Part shown: in pieces, positions 8,029-17,082 of the stretch | Layout of the letters: the number at the start of each line of letters is the position of its first letter | How positions within the stretch are numbered: the first letter of the stretch is position 1 | Source: DATLNF01 sp963765815 | Lineage (GTDB): Bacteria; Actinomycetota; Actinomycetes; BP-191 | Direction of reading: 5' to 3' | Assembly: GCA_963765815.1 (NCBI GenBank) | Contig: CAVXXT010000001.1 | Coordinates: forward strand, 62,001-126,000 | Length of the DNA stretch: 64,000 nt | Position numbers and translations under genes: made by a program | Notes under the pieces: model-generated | The model's database searches: none | What the model saw: the letters and a program-made list of their open reading frames with translations, nothing else | Told to the model about the DNA's origin: nothing

Positions 8029-10650
8029 ATGCGGTCAGCCTCGCCTCGTTCCCGCCGAGTGCTCGTCGGCGCCCTCCTGGCGGTCGCCGTGCCCCTCGCG
8101 ACCGTCGCTGCCGCCACCTCCGGAGGCGCGCCGTACACGCCGGTGCTGAAGACGCAGACGCTGCGTGACGCGCTCGCGCGGACGGTGAGCCCGGCAGAGA
8201 TCGTCCCGGCCAGCCTCGCTCCGCGGCGCGCGTCCCCGGAGGACCGCTACGCGATGGCCGGCGGCTGCTACGTCGTCCGCTCCGTGGCGACCGGCCGGTA
8301 CGTCGGCCGCACCGACACGACCTTCGCCGCCAACGCCGGCGCGCCCGCGGCGGCGGAGAAGTTCCACTTCCAGGCGATCGACCTCGGCAAGTACCTGCTC
8401 TTCGGCGGCCGCACCGACTTCCTCTCGGCCGACCGCGGGCTCAACCCGGACGGCGTCCGGCCTGTCACCGACGTCGTGCAGGGCTACGTCAAGGGCGTCG
8501 GCGACGAGAACCTCGCCCCGGTGCGACCTCCCGTCGTCGACGCGATAACCGCCGTCGAGGACGGCACCGACCCGATCGCCACCCTCGGCGGCGGCAGTGA
8601 CGCGGTGCTCGCGGCGCCCGCGCCGAGCGGCGCCGCCGAGTGGGTCGTCCGGCCCGCGGGCAAGGGGCGCTACACCCTCCAGCTCGCGGTCGACGACCAC
8701 GACACCGCCAACCCCGGTCCGCTCGACCCCGACATCGACTCGACGCTCACCGCGCTCCCCGACGGCCGACTCTCCGTCGTTGCCGGCAAGGACGCGGGCG
8801 CCGCGGGGCAGTTCACCTTCACCCGCGCGAACGGCTGCGCGGCGTGGCCCGAGATCGGCACCAACGTCACCGGCCCGCACGCCGTCGGCACCTCGCCGTA
8901 CTCCGAGACCCAGGGCTACTTCGACGGCCACCTGCACCTCATGGGCTTCGAGTTCCTCGGCGGCCGGGTCATCTGCGGCCGGCCGTGGCACCCCTACGGC
9001 GTGCAGCACGCGCTGGTCGACTGCCCGGACCACGCAGGTGGCGGCTACGGCGCGGTGCTCGAGCAGTTCCTCTCCAACCGCCCGGGCGGGCACGACACCG
9101 TCGGCTGGCCGACCTTCAAGGACTGGCCCCGGTTCGACTCGCTCACGCATGAGCAGGGCTACTACAAGTGGATCGAGCGCGCGTGGCGCGGCGGCCTGCG
9201 GATGTACACCAACCTGCTCGTCGAGAACGGCGTGCTCTGCGAGGCCTACCCGCTGAAGAAGAACAACTGCAACGAGATGGACGCGGTGAAGCTGCAGGCG
9301 CAGCGCCTGCGCGAGCTCGAGCGCTACATCGACGCGCAGTACGGCGGCCCCGGCGAGGGCTGGTTCCGGATCGTGCTCGACCCGTTCCAGGCCCGGCGCG
9401 TCGTCAACGCCGGCAAGCTCGCCGTCGTCATGGGCATCGAGGTGTCCGTGCCGCTCGACTGCGGCGAGATCCTCGAGGTGCCGCGCTGCAACGACGAGGA
9501 CGTCGCCGTGCGGCTGAGCGAGGTCTACGACCTCGGCGTTCGCCAGATGGAGCTGACCAACAAGTTCGACAACGCGTTCACCGGCGTCACCGGCGACAAC
9601 GGCGCGTTCGGCGTGCTGGTCAGCCAGGCCGGCAACCGCTACGAGACCGGTCACACGTTCAAGATGGGCCCGTGCCACGAGGCGCCCGGGCACAAGGAGC
9701 ACGAGCACCGGCATGACAAGCACATGGAGAACGTCCCCGACGCGACCGGCGCGCCGATCGGCCGGGACGACATCTTCGGCGCGGTGCTGCACATGGCGGG
9801 CGAGAGCGGCGTGACTCCGGTCTACGGCGCTGGCCCGCACTGCAACGTGATCGGCCTCACCGACCTCGGCCGCAAGGCGATCGACGGGCTGATGCAGCGC
9901 GGCATGCTCTTCGACCCGGACCACATGAGCGCGATCGGCCGCAAGGCGGCGATGGAGCACGTCGCCAAGGCGAAGTACTCCGGCGTCATCTCCAGCCACA
10001 GCTGGGGCGACCTGCCGACGTACCGCGAGATCATCAAGCTGGGCGGCGCGATCAGCATCAGCGACGGCGCGTCGGCCGGCTTCGTCAAGGACTGGCGTGA
10101 GCTGCGCCAGTACGCCGACCCGCGCTACGTGTTCGGCATCGGCTTCGGCTCGGACATCACCGGCTTCTCCAGCCAGGGCCCGCCGCGCAACCCGACCGAG
10201 AAGGACGACGTCGACTACCCGTTCCGCGGGCTCGGCGGCGCGATCATCGACAAGCAGAAGAGCGGCGAGCGCGTGTACGACGTCAACACCGACGGCGTGC
10301 ACCACTACGGGCTCTACCCGGACTGGTTCGAGGACGCCCGCATCGTCGCCGGCAAGGACGGCGCGGCCTTCAAGAAGTCGATCGAGAGCTCGGTCGAGGC
10401 GTTCCTGCAGATGTGGGAGCGAGCGGTCGGCATCCCGGGCAACGCCTGCCGGTCCGACGTACCCGACCTGAACGCGGGCCGCCTCAGCGCCGTCCAGCCC
10501 GGCGTGAAGGTCGAGCAGGTGCTCGTCGCGCTCGGCCAGCCGAAGACCCGGGTCGGCCGGACGATGACGTTCTGCGGCAACCGCGGCACGGTCGTGGTGC
10601 GGTTCGACGGGGGCGGGCGCGTCACGTCGGTCGGGTCCGCGAGGGACTGA
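8029..10650 (+). CDS. Large secreted M19/amidohydrolase-like enzyme
   Basis: The 873-residue exported protein starts with a signal peptide (VLVGALLAVAVPLATVAAA). Residues ~75-150 (CYVVRSVATGRYV...) look like a beta-trefoil or fascin-like module. The catalytic region begins with DGHLHLMGFEF; H301 and H303 form an amidohydrolase-type HxH. Further on are GMLFDPDHMSAIGRKA, VISSHSWGDLPTY and FGIGFGSDITG, which follow the order of metal- and substrate-binding segments in M19 membrane dipeptidases. A Cys-containing C-terminal ~60-residue tail (NACRSDVPDL...FCGNRGTVVVRF) is separate. ATG at 8029 is favoured because GGAG ends eight bases upstream; GTG at 8023 is too close to it. The substrate is unknown. 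Confidence 0.75.
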   Translation: MRSASPRSRRVLVGALLAVAVPLATVAAATSGGAPYTPVLKTQTLRDALARTVSPAEIVPASLAPRRASPEDRYAMAGGCYVVRSVATGRYVGRTDTTFAANAGAPAAAEKFHFQAIDLGKYLLFGGRTDFLSADRGLNPDGVRPVTDVVQGYVKGVGDENLAPVRPPVVDAITAVEDGTDPIATLGGGSDAVLAAPAPSGAAEWVVRPAGKGRYTLQLAVDDHDTANPGPLDPDIDSTLTALPDGRLSVVAGKDAGAAGQFTFTRANGCAAWPEIGTNVTGPHAVGTSPYSETQGYFDGHLHLMGFEFLGGRVICGRPWHPYGVQHALVDCPDHAGGGYGAVLEQFLSNRPGGHDTVGWPTFKDWPRFDSLTHEQGYYKWIERAWRGGLRMYTNLLVENGVLCEAYPLKKNNCNEMDAVKLQAQRLRELERYIDAQYGGPGEGWFRIVLDPFQARRVVNAGKLAVVMGIEVSVPLDCGEILEVPRCNDEDVAVRLSEVYDLGVRQMELTNKFDNAFTGVTGDNGAFGVLVSQAGNRYETGHTFKMGPCHEAPGHKEHEHRHDKHMENVPDATGAPIGRDDIFGAVLHMAGESGVTPVYGAGPHCNVIGLTDLGRKAIDGLMQRGMLFDPDHMSAIGRKAAMEHVAKAKYSGVISSHSWGDLPTYREIIKLGGAISISDGASAGFVKDWRELRQYADPRYVFGIGFGSDITGFSSQGPPRNPTEKDDVDYPFRGLGGAIIDKQKSGERVYDVNTDGVHHYGLYPDWFEDARIVAGKDGAAFKKSIESSVEAFLQMWERAVGIPGNACRSDVPDLNAGRLSAVQPGVKVEQVLVALGQPKTRVGRTMTFCGNRGTVVVRFDGGGRVTSVGSARD

Positions 10651-10706
10651 GCCCACAGCGGTACCCTCCGCGCAGTCATCCGTCGACTGCCTGGGGAGCT
10701 GGTCCG

Positions 10707-11150
10707 ATGAACGCCCGCAACGTCCTGCTCTGGCTGCACATCCTGGTCGCTTTCGTGACCATGGGACCGCTGATCTTCTTCGACATGGCGGTGCCGAAGC
10801 TGATCCGCTCCCGCAACGCGGGCGCCTTGCGGTTCATCGCGGACAAGGGCGCCAAGCTCGGTCCCGCGACGGTCGTCATCGCGCTGCTCGGCATCGCGCT
10901 CGTGCTCCGCAACGGCGACGACCCTTACTCGTTCAAGACGCGCTGGATCCAGGTGGCGCTCGGCGTCTACGTGCTCATGGTCGCCAACGGAATCGGGATT
11001 CTCATGAAGAACCTGGAAGCGGCCGCGACGAAGGTCGAAGCGGGGGAGAACGCCGACGCCGAAGCCTCTCGCATGCAGCTGTTCGGCACGCTGAACATCC
11101 TGCTGTTCCTGACGATCGTCTGGCTGATGGTCGCCAAGCCCGGCTTCTGA
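10707..11150 (+). CDS. Small integral membrane protein (DUF2269-like)
   Basis: The 147-residue protein has four predicted membrane helices: LLWLHILVAFVTMGPLIFF, PATVVIALLGIALVL, WIQVALGVYVLMVANGIGIL and FGTLNILLFLTIVWLMV. The WLHILVAF start and overall layout resemble DUF2269 and related small predicted membrane proteins. A polar helix with AAATKVEAGENADAEASRM links the last two segments. GGGGAG precedes the ATG at good spacing. No function is assigned. It is convergent with an LPATG-anchored hydrolase and separated from it by an inverted repeat. Confidence 0.75.
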   Translation: MNARNVLLWLHILVAFVTMGPLIFFDMAVPKLIRSRNAGALRFIADKGAKLGPATVVIALLGIALVLRNGDDPYSFKTRWIQVALGVYVLMVANGIGILMKNLEAAATKVEAGENADAEASRMQLFGTLNILLFLTIVWLMVAKPGF

Positions 11151-11158
11151 CCGCAGAT

Positions 11159-11201
11159 CCCCTGTCCTGATCGTGCTGCAGCAGCAAGATCGTGACAGGG
11201 G
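11159..11201. terminator. Interrupted palindrome between convergent genes
   Basis: Outer arms CCCCTGTC (11159-11166) and GACAGGGG (11194-11201) enclose GATC...GATC and GCTG/CAGC pairings. The whole 43 bases can fold into one long hairpin on either strand. It fills most of the 57-base gap between the membrane protein gene ending at 11150 and the minus-strand hydrolase ending at 11208. A bidirectional terminator is the simplest reading. Confidence 0.55.
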
Positions 11202-11207
11202 GTTGTC

Positions 11208-13295
11208 TCAGCTGGCTCGGCGGCGGAAGCGGGTCGCGGCGGCGGCCAGCACCGCGGCGGCGGCGAGCCACATCGCCTCGAGGTCGGCGCCGGTGGCGGG
11301 CAGAGGCGCGGGCGTCGGCGGGAACGGGCGCGTCGGCGCGGGTGCCGGGGTCGGGCCACCGGGAGCCGGCTGCGGGCGGGCCGCCGTACGCGGCTGGCCG
11401 AAGGACGCGAGCCGCTCGGGCGCCTTGCCGCAGACCTTCGCCGTCGCCAGGCCGTCGCCGTCCTCGACCGGCGTGACCCGGGGCGCCGCCGCGGCCAGCG
11501 GGCGTCCCGGCCGCTCGTCGGTCTCGCGCACGTCGAGCAGCGGCAGCCCCGGCGTCGGCATGACGAACCGCAGCGCGCTGGTGTGCTCGCAGTCGTGCAG
11601 CAGGGTGATGGTCGAGAACGTGCCCGACGGCATCGAGTCGCGGGTGTAGCTGATCGTCCCCGCGATCGTCACGCGCAGGGAGCCACCGGCCGGTACGACG
11701 AGGTCGGTGGGCTGGAACCGCACCGGCACACGCAGCGGCGTGCCGGTGGGCGGGAGCACTGCCGACTCCTGCACGAAGTAGTTGTCCGGCATCGGGTCGA
11801 GGTGCTGCAGCGAGCGGAAGCCGAAGGTGTTCTGCCGGGCCTGCGTGCTGCTCTCACCCTCGTGGATCATCACCTCGCCGGCGTCGTCGATCACCTCGAT
11901 CCGCGCCGCGATGTGCCCGTCGGGACGGTCGGTGGTCAGCCACAGGTCGAGGACCGGCTGGCCGGTGATGTGCAGGGGAGCGGCGAGATGCTGGGTCTCG
12001 AAGACGGCGCGGCCGTCCTCCTCCGTGAGCGCCTCGGCGTACGACGTCGCGCCGTCGACCTCGGTCAGCCCGAGGATGCCCTCCGGCCCGAGCGAGAGCT
12101 GTCCGACCGGTCCGCCGGTCGACGGGAACTCATGCTCCGCGCGCCACTGGCCCGTGCTGTCCTGCACCTGCACGTCGGGCCACGACTCGACGCCGGTGGG
12201 CAGCTCCTTGAGGTAGCGGTCGAACCACGCGGTGACCATCGGCATCCAGTCGTCGCGCACCCACTCCGGCTCGACTGCGGGGTGCCGGAACGGGAACGCG
12301 TGGTTCCACACGCCGAAGACGCCCTTGTGCGGCGTCGTCGCCGGGAGCCGGTCGAACCAGCCGGCCGTCGTGATCGGGTGCACGTTGAAGTCGCGCAGGC
12401 CGTGCACGTACAGCGTCGCGGCCGTCACGTTGGGCGCACCGGGGCGGTACTCACGGGCCTGCCAGAACGCCGTCTTGTTGCCCGTCACGTCGACCGAGCT
12501 GCTCAGCACCTCCGGCTGGCAGGTGAGCTTCTGCGCGAGGTGCTGCGGGGCCGGCTGCGCGTCGCCGTTGACGCTGGTGAGCGCGAAGTAGGTCGCGTTG
12601 CCGAGCAGCGCCTGCCCGGTGTACGGCACTCCGTCGAAGAAGTTCCAGTCGTACTGCGCGCCGACCGACGCGGCGGGCACGATCGCCTTGAGGTAGGAGG
12701 TCCTCGCCTTGTCGCCGAAGCCCGCCACGGAGATCTGCGTCTCGGCGTCGTAGGAGATGCCGTACATGCCGACGGCACCGTTGCTCCAGTCGGCGTCGCG
12801 GCCGAGGTACTCCACGATGCGCGCGCCGTCGTCGACCTGGTTGGCCGCGGTCTGCTCCAGGCAGCCGCCGGACTCACCAGTGCCGCGGACGTGGTGCTGC
12901 GCGACGGCGTACCCCCGCGCGGTCATGTACTCGATGAACGACGGGGTGCCGGCGCCCTCGTTCGCGGGGTACTCCTCGACGCCCTGCAGGACGTACGGCG
13001 TCATCACCAGGATGGTCGGCACCTTGGCCGGCGGCACGTGCCCGTCCTTCTCGGCCGGGAGCCAGGTCTCGACGTACAGGTCGATCCCGTCGTGGGCCGG
13101 CACTACCTTGCGCTGGCGATCAGGGTCGGCGTCCGGCGGCGTGGTGCCGTAGAGCGGCTTCGAGGCCGGCCTCGGCGAGAACGCCGTGCCCGTCTGCAGC
13201 GGCGGGGCGCCCGACGCGTCGGGCAGCGCCAGCCAGCCGAGCCCGAGCGCGGCGACGGCGGCGAGCGCGGCGACGCGCGTACGACGATCGGGCAC
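11208..13295 (-). CDS. Cell-wall-anchored CocE/NonD-family hydrolase (LPATG)
   Basis: The 695-residue exported alpha/beta hydrolase has a signal peptide (VAALAAVAALGLGWLALP). The S15/CocE domain shows HHVRGTGESGG, the nucleophile elbow GMYGISYDAETQ and a GVWNHAFPFRHP catalytic-His segment. A C-terminal jelly-roll domain follows, then a Pro/Ala-rich linker and a sortase signal: LPATG, hydrophobic helix, RFRRR. It is therefore probably covalently attached to peptidoglycan. GTG at 13295 has GGAGG five bases upstream. Family members cleave esters, amides or X-Pro peptides; the natural substrate is unknown. A frame-broken paralogue without LPXTG lies at 2748-4446. Confidence 0.9.
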   Translation of the reverse strand: MPDRRTRVAALAAVAALGLGWLALPDASGAPPLQTGTAFSPRPASKPLYGTTPPDADPDRQRKVVPAHDGIDLYVETWLPAEKDGHVPPAKVPTILVMTPYVLQGVEEYPANEGAGTPSFIEYMTARGYAVAQHHVRGTGESGGCLEQTAANQVDDGARIVEYLGRDADWSNGAVGMYGISYDAETQISVAGFGDKARTSYLKAIVPAASVGAQYDWNFFDGVPYTGQALLGNATYFALTSVNGDAQPAPQHLAQKLTCQPEVLSSSVDVTGNKTAFWQAREYRPGAPNVTAATLYVHGLRDFNVHPITTAGWFDRLPATTPHKGVFGVWNHAFPFRHPAVEPEWVRDDWMPMVTAWFDRYLKELPTGVESWPDVQVQDSTGQWRAEHEFPSTGGPVGQLSLGPEGILGLTEVDGATSYAEALTEEDGRAVFETQHLAAPLHITGQPVLDLWLTTDRPDGHIAARIEVIDDAGEVMIHEGESSTQARQNTFGFRSLQHLDPMPDNYFVQESAVLPPTGTPLRVPVRFQPTDLVVPAGGSLRVTIAGTISYTRDSMPSGTFSTITLLHDCEHTSALRFVMPTPGLPLLDVRETDERPGRPLAAAAPRVTPVEDGDGLATAKVCGKAPERLASFGQPRTAARPQPAPGGPTPAPAPTRPFPPTPAPLPATGADLEAMWLAAAAVLAAAATRFRRRAS

Positions 13296-13443
13296 GGCGA
13301 CCTCCGGGGGAGTGGTGACTCGGTGATCTTCTACGACGGCGAGCGGGACCCTGCGGCGGACCGGTGTCCGACGGCCGACAGCGGTTTCCCCAGATGTGCT
13401 GGCGGCCGCACTGCGGCCATGCCCGGGCCGTCACCGTGGAGGG

Positions 13444-14508
13444 ATGACGACTGACGCCGAGCCGGTGCTGCGGCTCACCCGCCCGGAGGAGTGGCTGCAG
13501 GCCATCCCCTACCTGTTCGGCTTCACCCCCGAGGACAGCCTGGTGCTGCTCGGCCTGACCGGCCCGCGCAAGCGCGTGCACTTCCAGCTGCGCGTCGACC
13601 TGCCGGCCGCTGGCGAGGTCGCGGTGCTCGCCGAGCACGTCGCGCAGCTGACAGCGCGCCAGGACGTGGACGCCGTGGTCGTGGTCCTCTACGGCGCGCA
13701 GCCGGGTGCCCCGACCCGGCTCGACCGCGACCTCTGGGACCTGCTGGCCGACGGGCTGGCCGAGGACGCCGACGTCGAGGTCGTCGACGCGATCGTGGTG
13801 CGGGGCGACCGCTGGTGGTCGCTCGAGTGCGCCGATCCCCGCTGCTGCCCGCCGGAGGGCACGGCCGTGGAGACCGGCGGCCGCGTCGCCGCGGAGATGG
13901 TCCTGCGCGGCTGCGTCGTCCAGGGGTCCCGAGACGAGGTGGCTGCCGAGATCGGCTCGACCGGCGGACCGGAGGAGGCGCTGGTAGCTCAGCGTTGCGT
14001 CGCGCTCGACAACGCCGACCGGTCCTGGACTACGGACCCCCCGTACTGGAGCCTGGCATGGGTCGATGCTGCGGTCGAGCGATGGCGCGCCGTGGTGACG
14101 GCACCGGTCGCAGCGGCGGTGTCGTTAGACCCGGACGCACTCGCCGGGCTTCTCGTGCCGCTCGACCACAAGACCCTGCGCGACCGGGTCGCAGGCGTGT
14201 GCTTGCGCCACTCCCCGCGGGCGAAGCGGGTGCTTCGCGAGATCCTCCGCCGATGCCCTCGGGAGTACGCGGCTCCGCCCGCGACCATTCTCGGCCTGCT
14301 CGAGTGGGCGGACGGCGACGGCTTGAGAGCGGGCATCGCCTTCGAGCGAGCGCTCGCCGCCGACCCGGACTACGCCTTCGCCCAGCTGCTCATGCAGGGA
14401 CTCCGCCACGGCGTACGTCTGCCAGACCACTTCCTCGACGACATCCGTGACATGTCCCGGAAGCGCTGGAGATCGCTGTCGTCGAAACGCAGAGGAGCTA
14501 CGCGCTGA
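13444..14508 (+). CDS. DUF4192 family protein
   Basis: The 354-residue product begins with RLTRPEEWLQAIPYLFGFTP and EDSLVLLGL, the conserved opening of DUF4192. The family is a cytoplasmic actinobacterial one with no assigned activity. The middle holds VVVVLYGAQPG and WWSLECADPRCCPPEGT. The C-terminal part (AVSLDPDALAGLLVPLD, HSPRAKRVLREIL) is helical and rich in charged residues. It overlaps the convergent aldolase gene by 11 bases at its 3' end. No operon partner is apparent. Confidence 0.9.
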   Translation: MTTDAEPVLRLTRPEEWLQAIPYLFGFTPEDSLVLLGLTGPRKRVHFQLRVDLPAAGEVAVLAEHVAQLTARQDVDAVVVVLYGAQPGAPTRLDRDLWDLLADGLAEDADVEVVDAIVVRGDRWWSLECADPRCCPPEGTAVETGGRVAAEMVLRGCVVQGSRDEVAAEIGSTGGPEEALVAQRCVALDNADRSWTTDPPYWSLAWVDAAVERWRAVVTAPVAAAVSLDPDALAGLLVPLDHKTLRDRVAGVCLRHSPRAKRVLREILRRCPREYAAPPATILGLLEWADGDGLRAGIAFERALAADPDYAFAQLLMQGLRHGVRLPDHFLDDIRDMSRKRWRSLSSKRRGATR

Positions 14509-15529
14509 TCGACTTCCCGGCGGAGCGGAGGTCCTCGCAGCCGACCACCACACGAGCAGCCATGCCCTTCTCCGCGGCCTTGGAGTAGACCCGAGGGTCG
14601 TAGTGCTTCTTGGAGCCGACCTCGCCGTCGACCTTGAGCACGCCGTCGTAGTTGCTGAGCATGTGCCCGGCGATCGGACGGGTGTAGGCGTACTGCGTGT
14701 CGGTGTCGATGTTCATCTTGATGACGCCGTAGTCGATGGTCTCGCGGATCTCCTCGAGCAACGATCCGCTGCCGCCGTGGAAGACCAGGTCGAAGGCTGC
14801 CGCATCGCCGAGCTTGCCCTTCACGGCCTGCTGGCCGTCGCGCAGGATCGACGGGCGGAGCTTGACGTTGCCCGGCTTGTAGACGCCGTGCACGTTGCCG
14901 AACGTCGCGGCGAGGAGGTAGCGGCCGCGGTCGCCGGTGCCGAGCCGCTCGGCCACCAGCACCATGTCCTCGGGGGTCGTGTAGAGCTTCTCGTTCTCGA
15001 CGCCCTCGTTGTCGACGCCGTCCTCCTCGCCGCCGACGACGCCGGCCTCGATCTCGAGGATCACGTCCATCGCGGCGCACTCGTCGAGCAGCTGCTCGGA
15101 GATCTTCAGGTTCTCGTCGAGGGGGAGCGCCGAGCCGTCGAACATGTGGCTGTGGAAGAGCGGGCCCTGGCCGCTCTTGTGACGGCGCGCGCTCTCGGCC
15201 ATCAGGGGCCGCATGAACCCGTCGAGCTTGTCGGCCGGGCAGTGGTCGGTGTGCAGCGCGATGGTCACCGGGTAGCGCTCGCTGACGAGGGCGGCGTACT
15301 CGGCCAGCGCGCGGGCACCGAGCGCCATGTCCTTGACCGACTGGCCGGACGCGAACTCACCGCCGCCGGTGCTCACCTGGACGATGCCGTCGGAGCCTGC
15401 CTCTGCGAACCCGGCGAGAGCCGCGTTGAGAGTCGACGACGACGTCACGTTGATAGCAGGGAACGCGTACTTGCCCGCGCGCGCCGCGTCGAGCATGGCG
15501 CGGTAGGTCTCAGGGGTCGCGATGGGCAC
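14498..15529 (-). CDS. fba: Class II fructose-bisphosphate aldolase
   Basis: The 343-residue enzyme of glycolysis and gluconeogenesis splits fructose-1,6-bisphosphate into glyceraldehyde-3-phosphate and dihydroxyacetone phosphate. The zinc-dependent class II signatures are present: LHTDHCPADKLDGFM with the metal His and catalytic Asp, EIEAGVVGGEEDG, AATFGNVHGVYKPG, VFHGGSGS and VIKMNIDTDTQYAYTRPI. The long form (~340 residues) matches the type found in actinobacteria and E. coli FbaA. GTG at 15529 starts at a conserved MPIATPETYRAML N terminus. It follows the SVSP-repeat gene on the same strand, with a 12-bp inverted repeat between them. Confidence 0.96.
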   Translation of the reverse strand: MPIATPETYRAMLDAARAGKYAFPAINVTSSSTLNAALAGFAEAGSDGIVQVSTGGGEFASGQSVKDMALGARALAEYAALVSERYPVTIALHTDHCPADKLDGFMRPLMAESARRHKSGQGPLFHSHMFDGSALPLDENLKISEQLLDECAAMDVILEIEAGVVGGEEDGVDNEGVENEKLYTTPEDMVLVAERLGTGDRGRYLLAATFGNVHGVYKPGNVKLRPSILRDGQQAVKGKLGDAAAFDLVFHGGSGSLLEEIRETIDYGVIKMNIDTDTQYAYTRPIAGHMLSNYDGVLKVDGEVGSKKHYDPRVYSKAAEKGMAARVVVGCEDLRSAGKSISA

Positions 15530-15540
15530 GTCGGGTTCCT

Positions 15541-15589
15541 CTCGGCCGGGTCCGGACGCCGATCAGGCTAGCGCGCAGACCCGGCCGAG
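15541..15589. terminator. 12-bp inverted repeat between SVSP gene and aldolase
   Basis: CTCGGCCGGGTC (15541-15552) and GACCCGGCCGAG (15578-15589) are perfect inverted arms separated by 25 bases. The element lies six bases after the stop of the minus-strand SVSP-repeat gene and 12 bases before the aldolase start. It could terminate the upstream transcript, or act as an operator or leader hairpin for the aldolase. Confidence 0.5.
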
Positions 15590-15594
15590 CGTGG

Positions 15595-16866
15595 TCAGTG
15601 CCTCCGGCGGGCGGTACGCCGACCGGTGTCCTGCGCGACCAGACCCAGGACGAGCAGGACTGCGGAGAGCAACGACATCGCGGTCACGGGTCCTCCGGTC
15701 GTGGGCAGCGGGGCCGGGTCCGGGCCGGCGACGATCTTCACGCCCAGGACCGTGGCCGACTCGCTCGGCGCAGGAACAGGGTCCGGGGTCTCGGTCCGCT
15801 CGCCGAGGACCTCGGGCGACGCGGTCGGGTCCGCCGTCGGAGCGGTAGCGCTCCGCGTGGCCACCGGGCTCGTCGTCGGCTCCGGCAGCGGCGTTGCGGA
15901 CGTGCTGGCCGAGGGGGTGGTCGACGGTGTCGGGAACAGGTCGAGGTGGAAGGAGTGGCTGGGCGACGGGCTGGAGCTGGTCGACGATGAGGCATTGGCT
16001 GACGGGCTGACGCTGACCGACGGTGAGACGCTCACTGACGGGCTGACGCTGACCGAGGGCGAGACGCTGACCGAGGGCGAGACGCTGACCGAGGGCGAGA
16101 CGCTGACCGACGGTGAGACGCTCACTGACGGGCTGACGCTGACCGAGGGCGAGACGCTGACGGAGGGCGAGACGCTGACCGACGGGCTGACGCTGACCGA
16201 CGGCGAGACGCTGATCGACGGGCTGACGCTGACCGACGGCGAGACGCTGACCGACGGCGAGACGCTGACCGACGGGCTGACGCTGACCGACGGGCTGACG
16301 CTGACCGACGGGCTGACGCTGACCGACGGGCTGACGCTGACCGACGGCGAAGGCGACTGGGTGACGCACGGGTCCATCCAGTAGACCTTGCTCTTGGTGT
16401 CGTTGCCCTGAGCGCCGGTGACGGAGACAGTCACCTTGATGTGGTAGCCCTGGTTCTGCTGCATGGTGAAGCCGGCTAGGTTGAGCGTGTAGGTCTCGTG
16501 GTGGTCGAGAGTGTTGCCGGGCCCGGAGCCGACGAAGGTGAACGATGTCGATCCGGTGATAACCGGCACGGCGCCGCTTCCGCTGGGCGACTGGGCCTCG
16601 AACGAGACGACCGTGGTCTGGTTACCCACGTCGAAGCCGTACCAGTCGATGCTGAACGGGCAGCTGACGTGGGGGTCGTTGCCATTGCCCCCGATGTCGT
16701 TGCCGTCGACCTTGATCGTGCCGTTGTTGCCGGCGGGCTGTCCGCCGGCTGTCCCGCTGGCGGTGCCAGTGGTCATCACCAACGTGCTCATCGAGGCGAT
16801 CGCTACGAGCACCGTGGTCGCGAGCAGGCGGTTGCGGTAGTGACGCACAACTCCGGAGACCGACAT
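15595..16866 (-). CDS. Wall-anchored SVSP-repeat surface protein (LPTTG)
   Basis: The 423-residue exported protein has a signal peptide (LLATTVLVAIASMSTLVM). Next is a ~130-residue globular domain with GNNGTIKVDGNDIGG, CPFSIDWYGFDVGNQ, FTFVGSGPGNTLDHHETYTL, GYHIKVTVSVTGAQGNDTKS and a closing WMDPC; the two cysteines probably form a disulfide. About 19 six-residue PSVSVS units form a stalk. After a Pro/Ser-rich spacer comes the sortase signal LPTTG, membrane helix and RRTARRR tail. This is an adhesin-like layout in which the repeat stalk presents the N-terminal domain. A close paralogue lies immediately upstream at 17083-18063 with a matching leader. No strong ribosome site is visible. Confidence 0.88.
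   Translation of the reverse strand: MSVSGVVRHYRNRLLATTVLVAIASMSTLVMTTGTASGTAGGQPAGNNGTIKVDGNDIGGNGNDPHVSCPFSIDWYGFDVGNQTTVVSFEAQSPSGSGAVPVITGSTSFTFVGSGPGNTLDHHETYTLNLAGFTMQQNQGYHIKVTVSVTGAQGNDTKSKVYWMDPCVTQSPSPSVSVSPSVSVSPSVSVSPSVSVSPSVSVSPSVSVSPSVSVSPSISVSPSVSVSPSVSVSPSVSVSPSVSVSPSVSVSPSVSVSPSVSVSPSVSVSPSVSVSPSVSVSPSVSVSPSANASSSTSSSPSPSHSFHLDLFPTPSTTPSASTSATPLPEPTTSPVATRSATAPTADPTASPEVLGERTETPDPVPAPSESATVLGVKIVAGPDPAPLPTTGGPVTAMSLLSAVLLVLGLVAQDTGRRTARRRH
16008..16350 (-). repeat. 18-bp tandem repeat array encoding the PSVSVS stalk
   Basis: About 19 copies of an 18-base unit, each encoding six residues (PSVSVS, one copy PSISVS), run in frame within the surface-protein gene. Units differ mainly at synonymous positions, alternating GGGCTGACG-like and GGCGAGACG-like versions on the plus strand, so the array is not fresh slippage. 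The copy number is likely to vary between strains. The opposite strand has an uninterrupted frame only because of this periodicity. Confidence 0.85.
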
Positions 16867-16888
16867 GAGGCTTCGCCCTAGAACGGGC

Positions 16889-16952
16889 CCGAGTCGGTCT
16901 CACCACTGGCTCCTCGCTGCCGCGGCTGGTGACCGGGGACGACAGCGGATCA
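16889..16952 (-). promoter_or_regulatory. Conserved 64-base leader element, copy 1
   Basis: This 64-base block ends 22 bases before the ATG at 16866. It aligns without gaps, and with few differences, to 18086-18149, which ends 22 bases before the ATG of the paralogous gene. On the transcript strand it can form a ~8-bp stem (CGCUGUCG with CGGCAGCG). The loop GGUCACCA is complementary to the downstream UGGUGA, allowing a pseudoknot, and a GACCGACUCGG segment follows. It could be a cis-acting RNA, such as a riboswitch or protein-binding leader, or a promoter-proximal duplication. I could not match it to a known riboswitch class. Confidence 0.5.
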
Positions 16953-17082
16953 ATGCCTCTCGGACTGCACCGTGACGATGCCACGACGTCACGATGCGTC
17001 ACATCGTCAATCCGGGCTGTTTACCCCTGGCCATAGGGACCGTTTCAGCGCCCAATTGCGACGATCTGTCCGATGAACCAGC

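Noticed and set aside
8035..10656. A minus-strand frame of 873 codons covering the M19-like gene
   Set aside because: It is the mirror of a highly biased plus-strand gene: rich in Val, His, Arg and Asp, without motifs. The plus strand has signal peptide, HxH and ribosome site.
16008..16350. Possible CRISPR-like array
   Set aside because: Units are directly adjacent 18-mers in frame with a gene, without spacers or cas genes.
15626..16384. A plus-strand frame with TLTEGETLTDG repeats
   Set aside because: The periodicity comes from the 18-bp repeat of the minus-strand surface-protein gene, which has a signal peptide and LPTTG signal.
16889..16952. Cobalamin riboswitch resemblance (AGCCAG...GAGACC)
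   Set aside because: Only a B12-box-like string is present. The conserved core and other stems of a cobalamin riboswitch are missing, and the genes are not B12-related.
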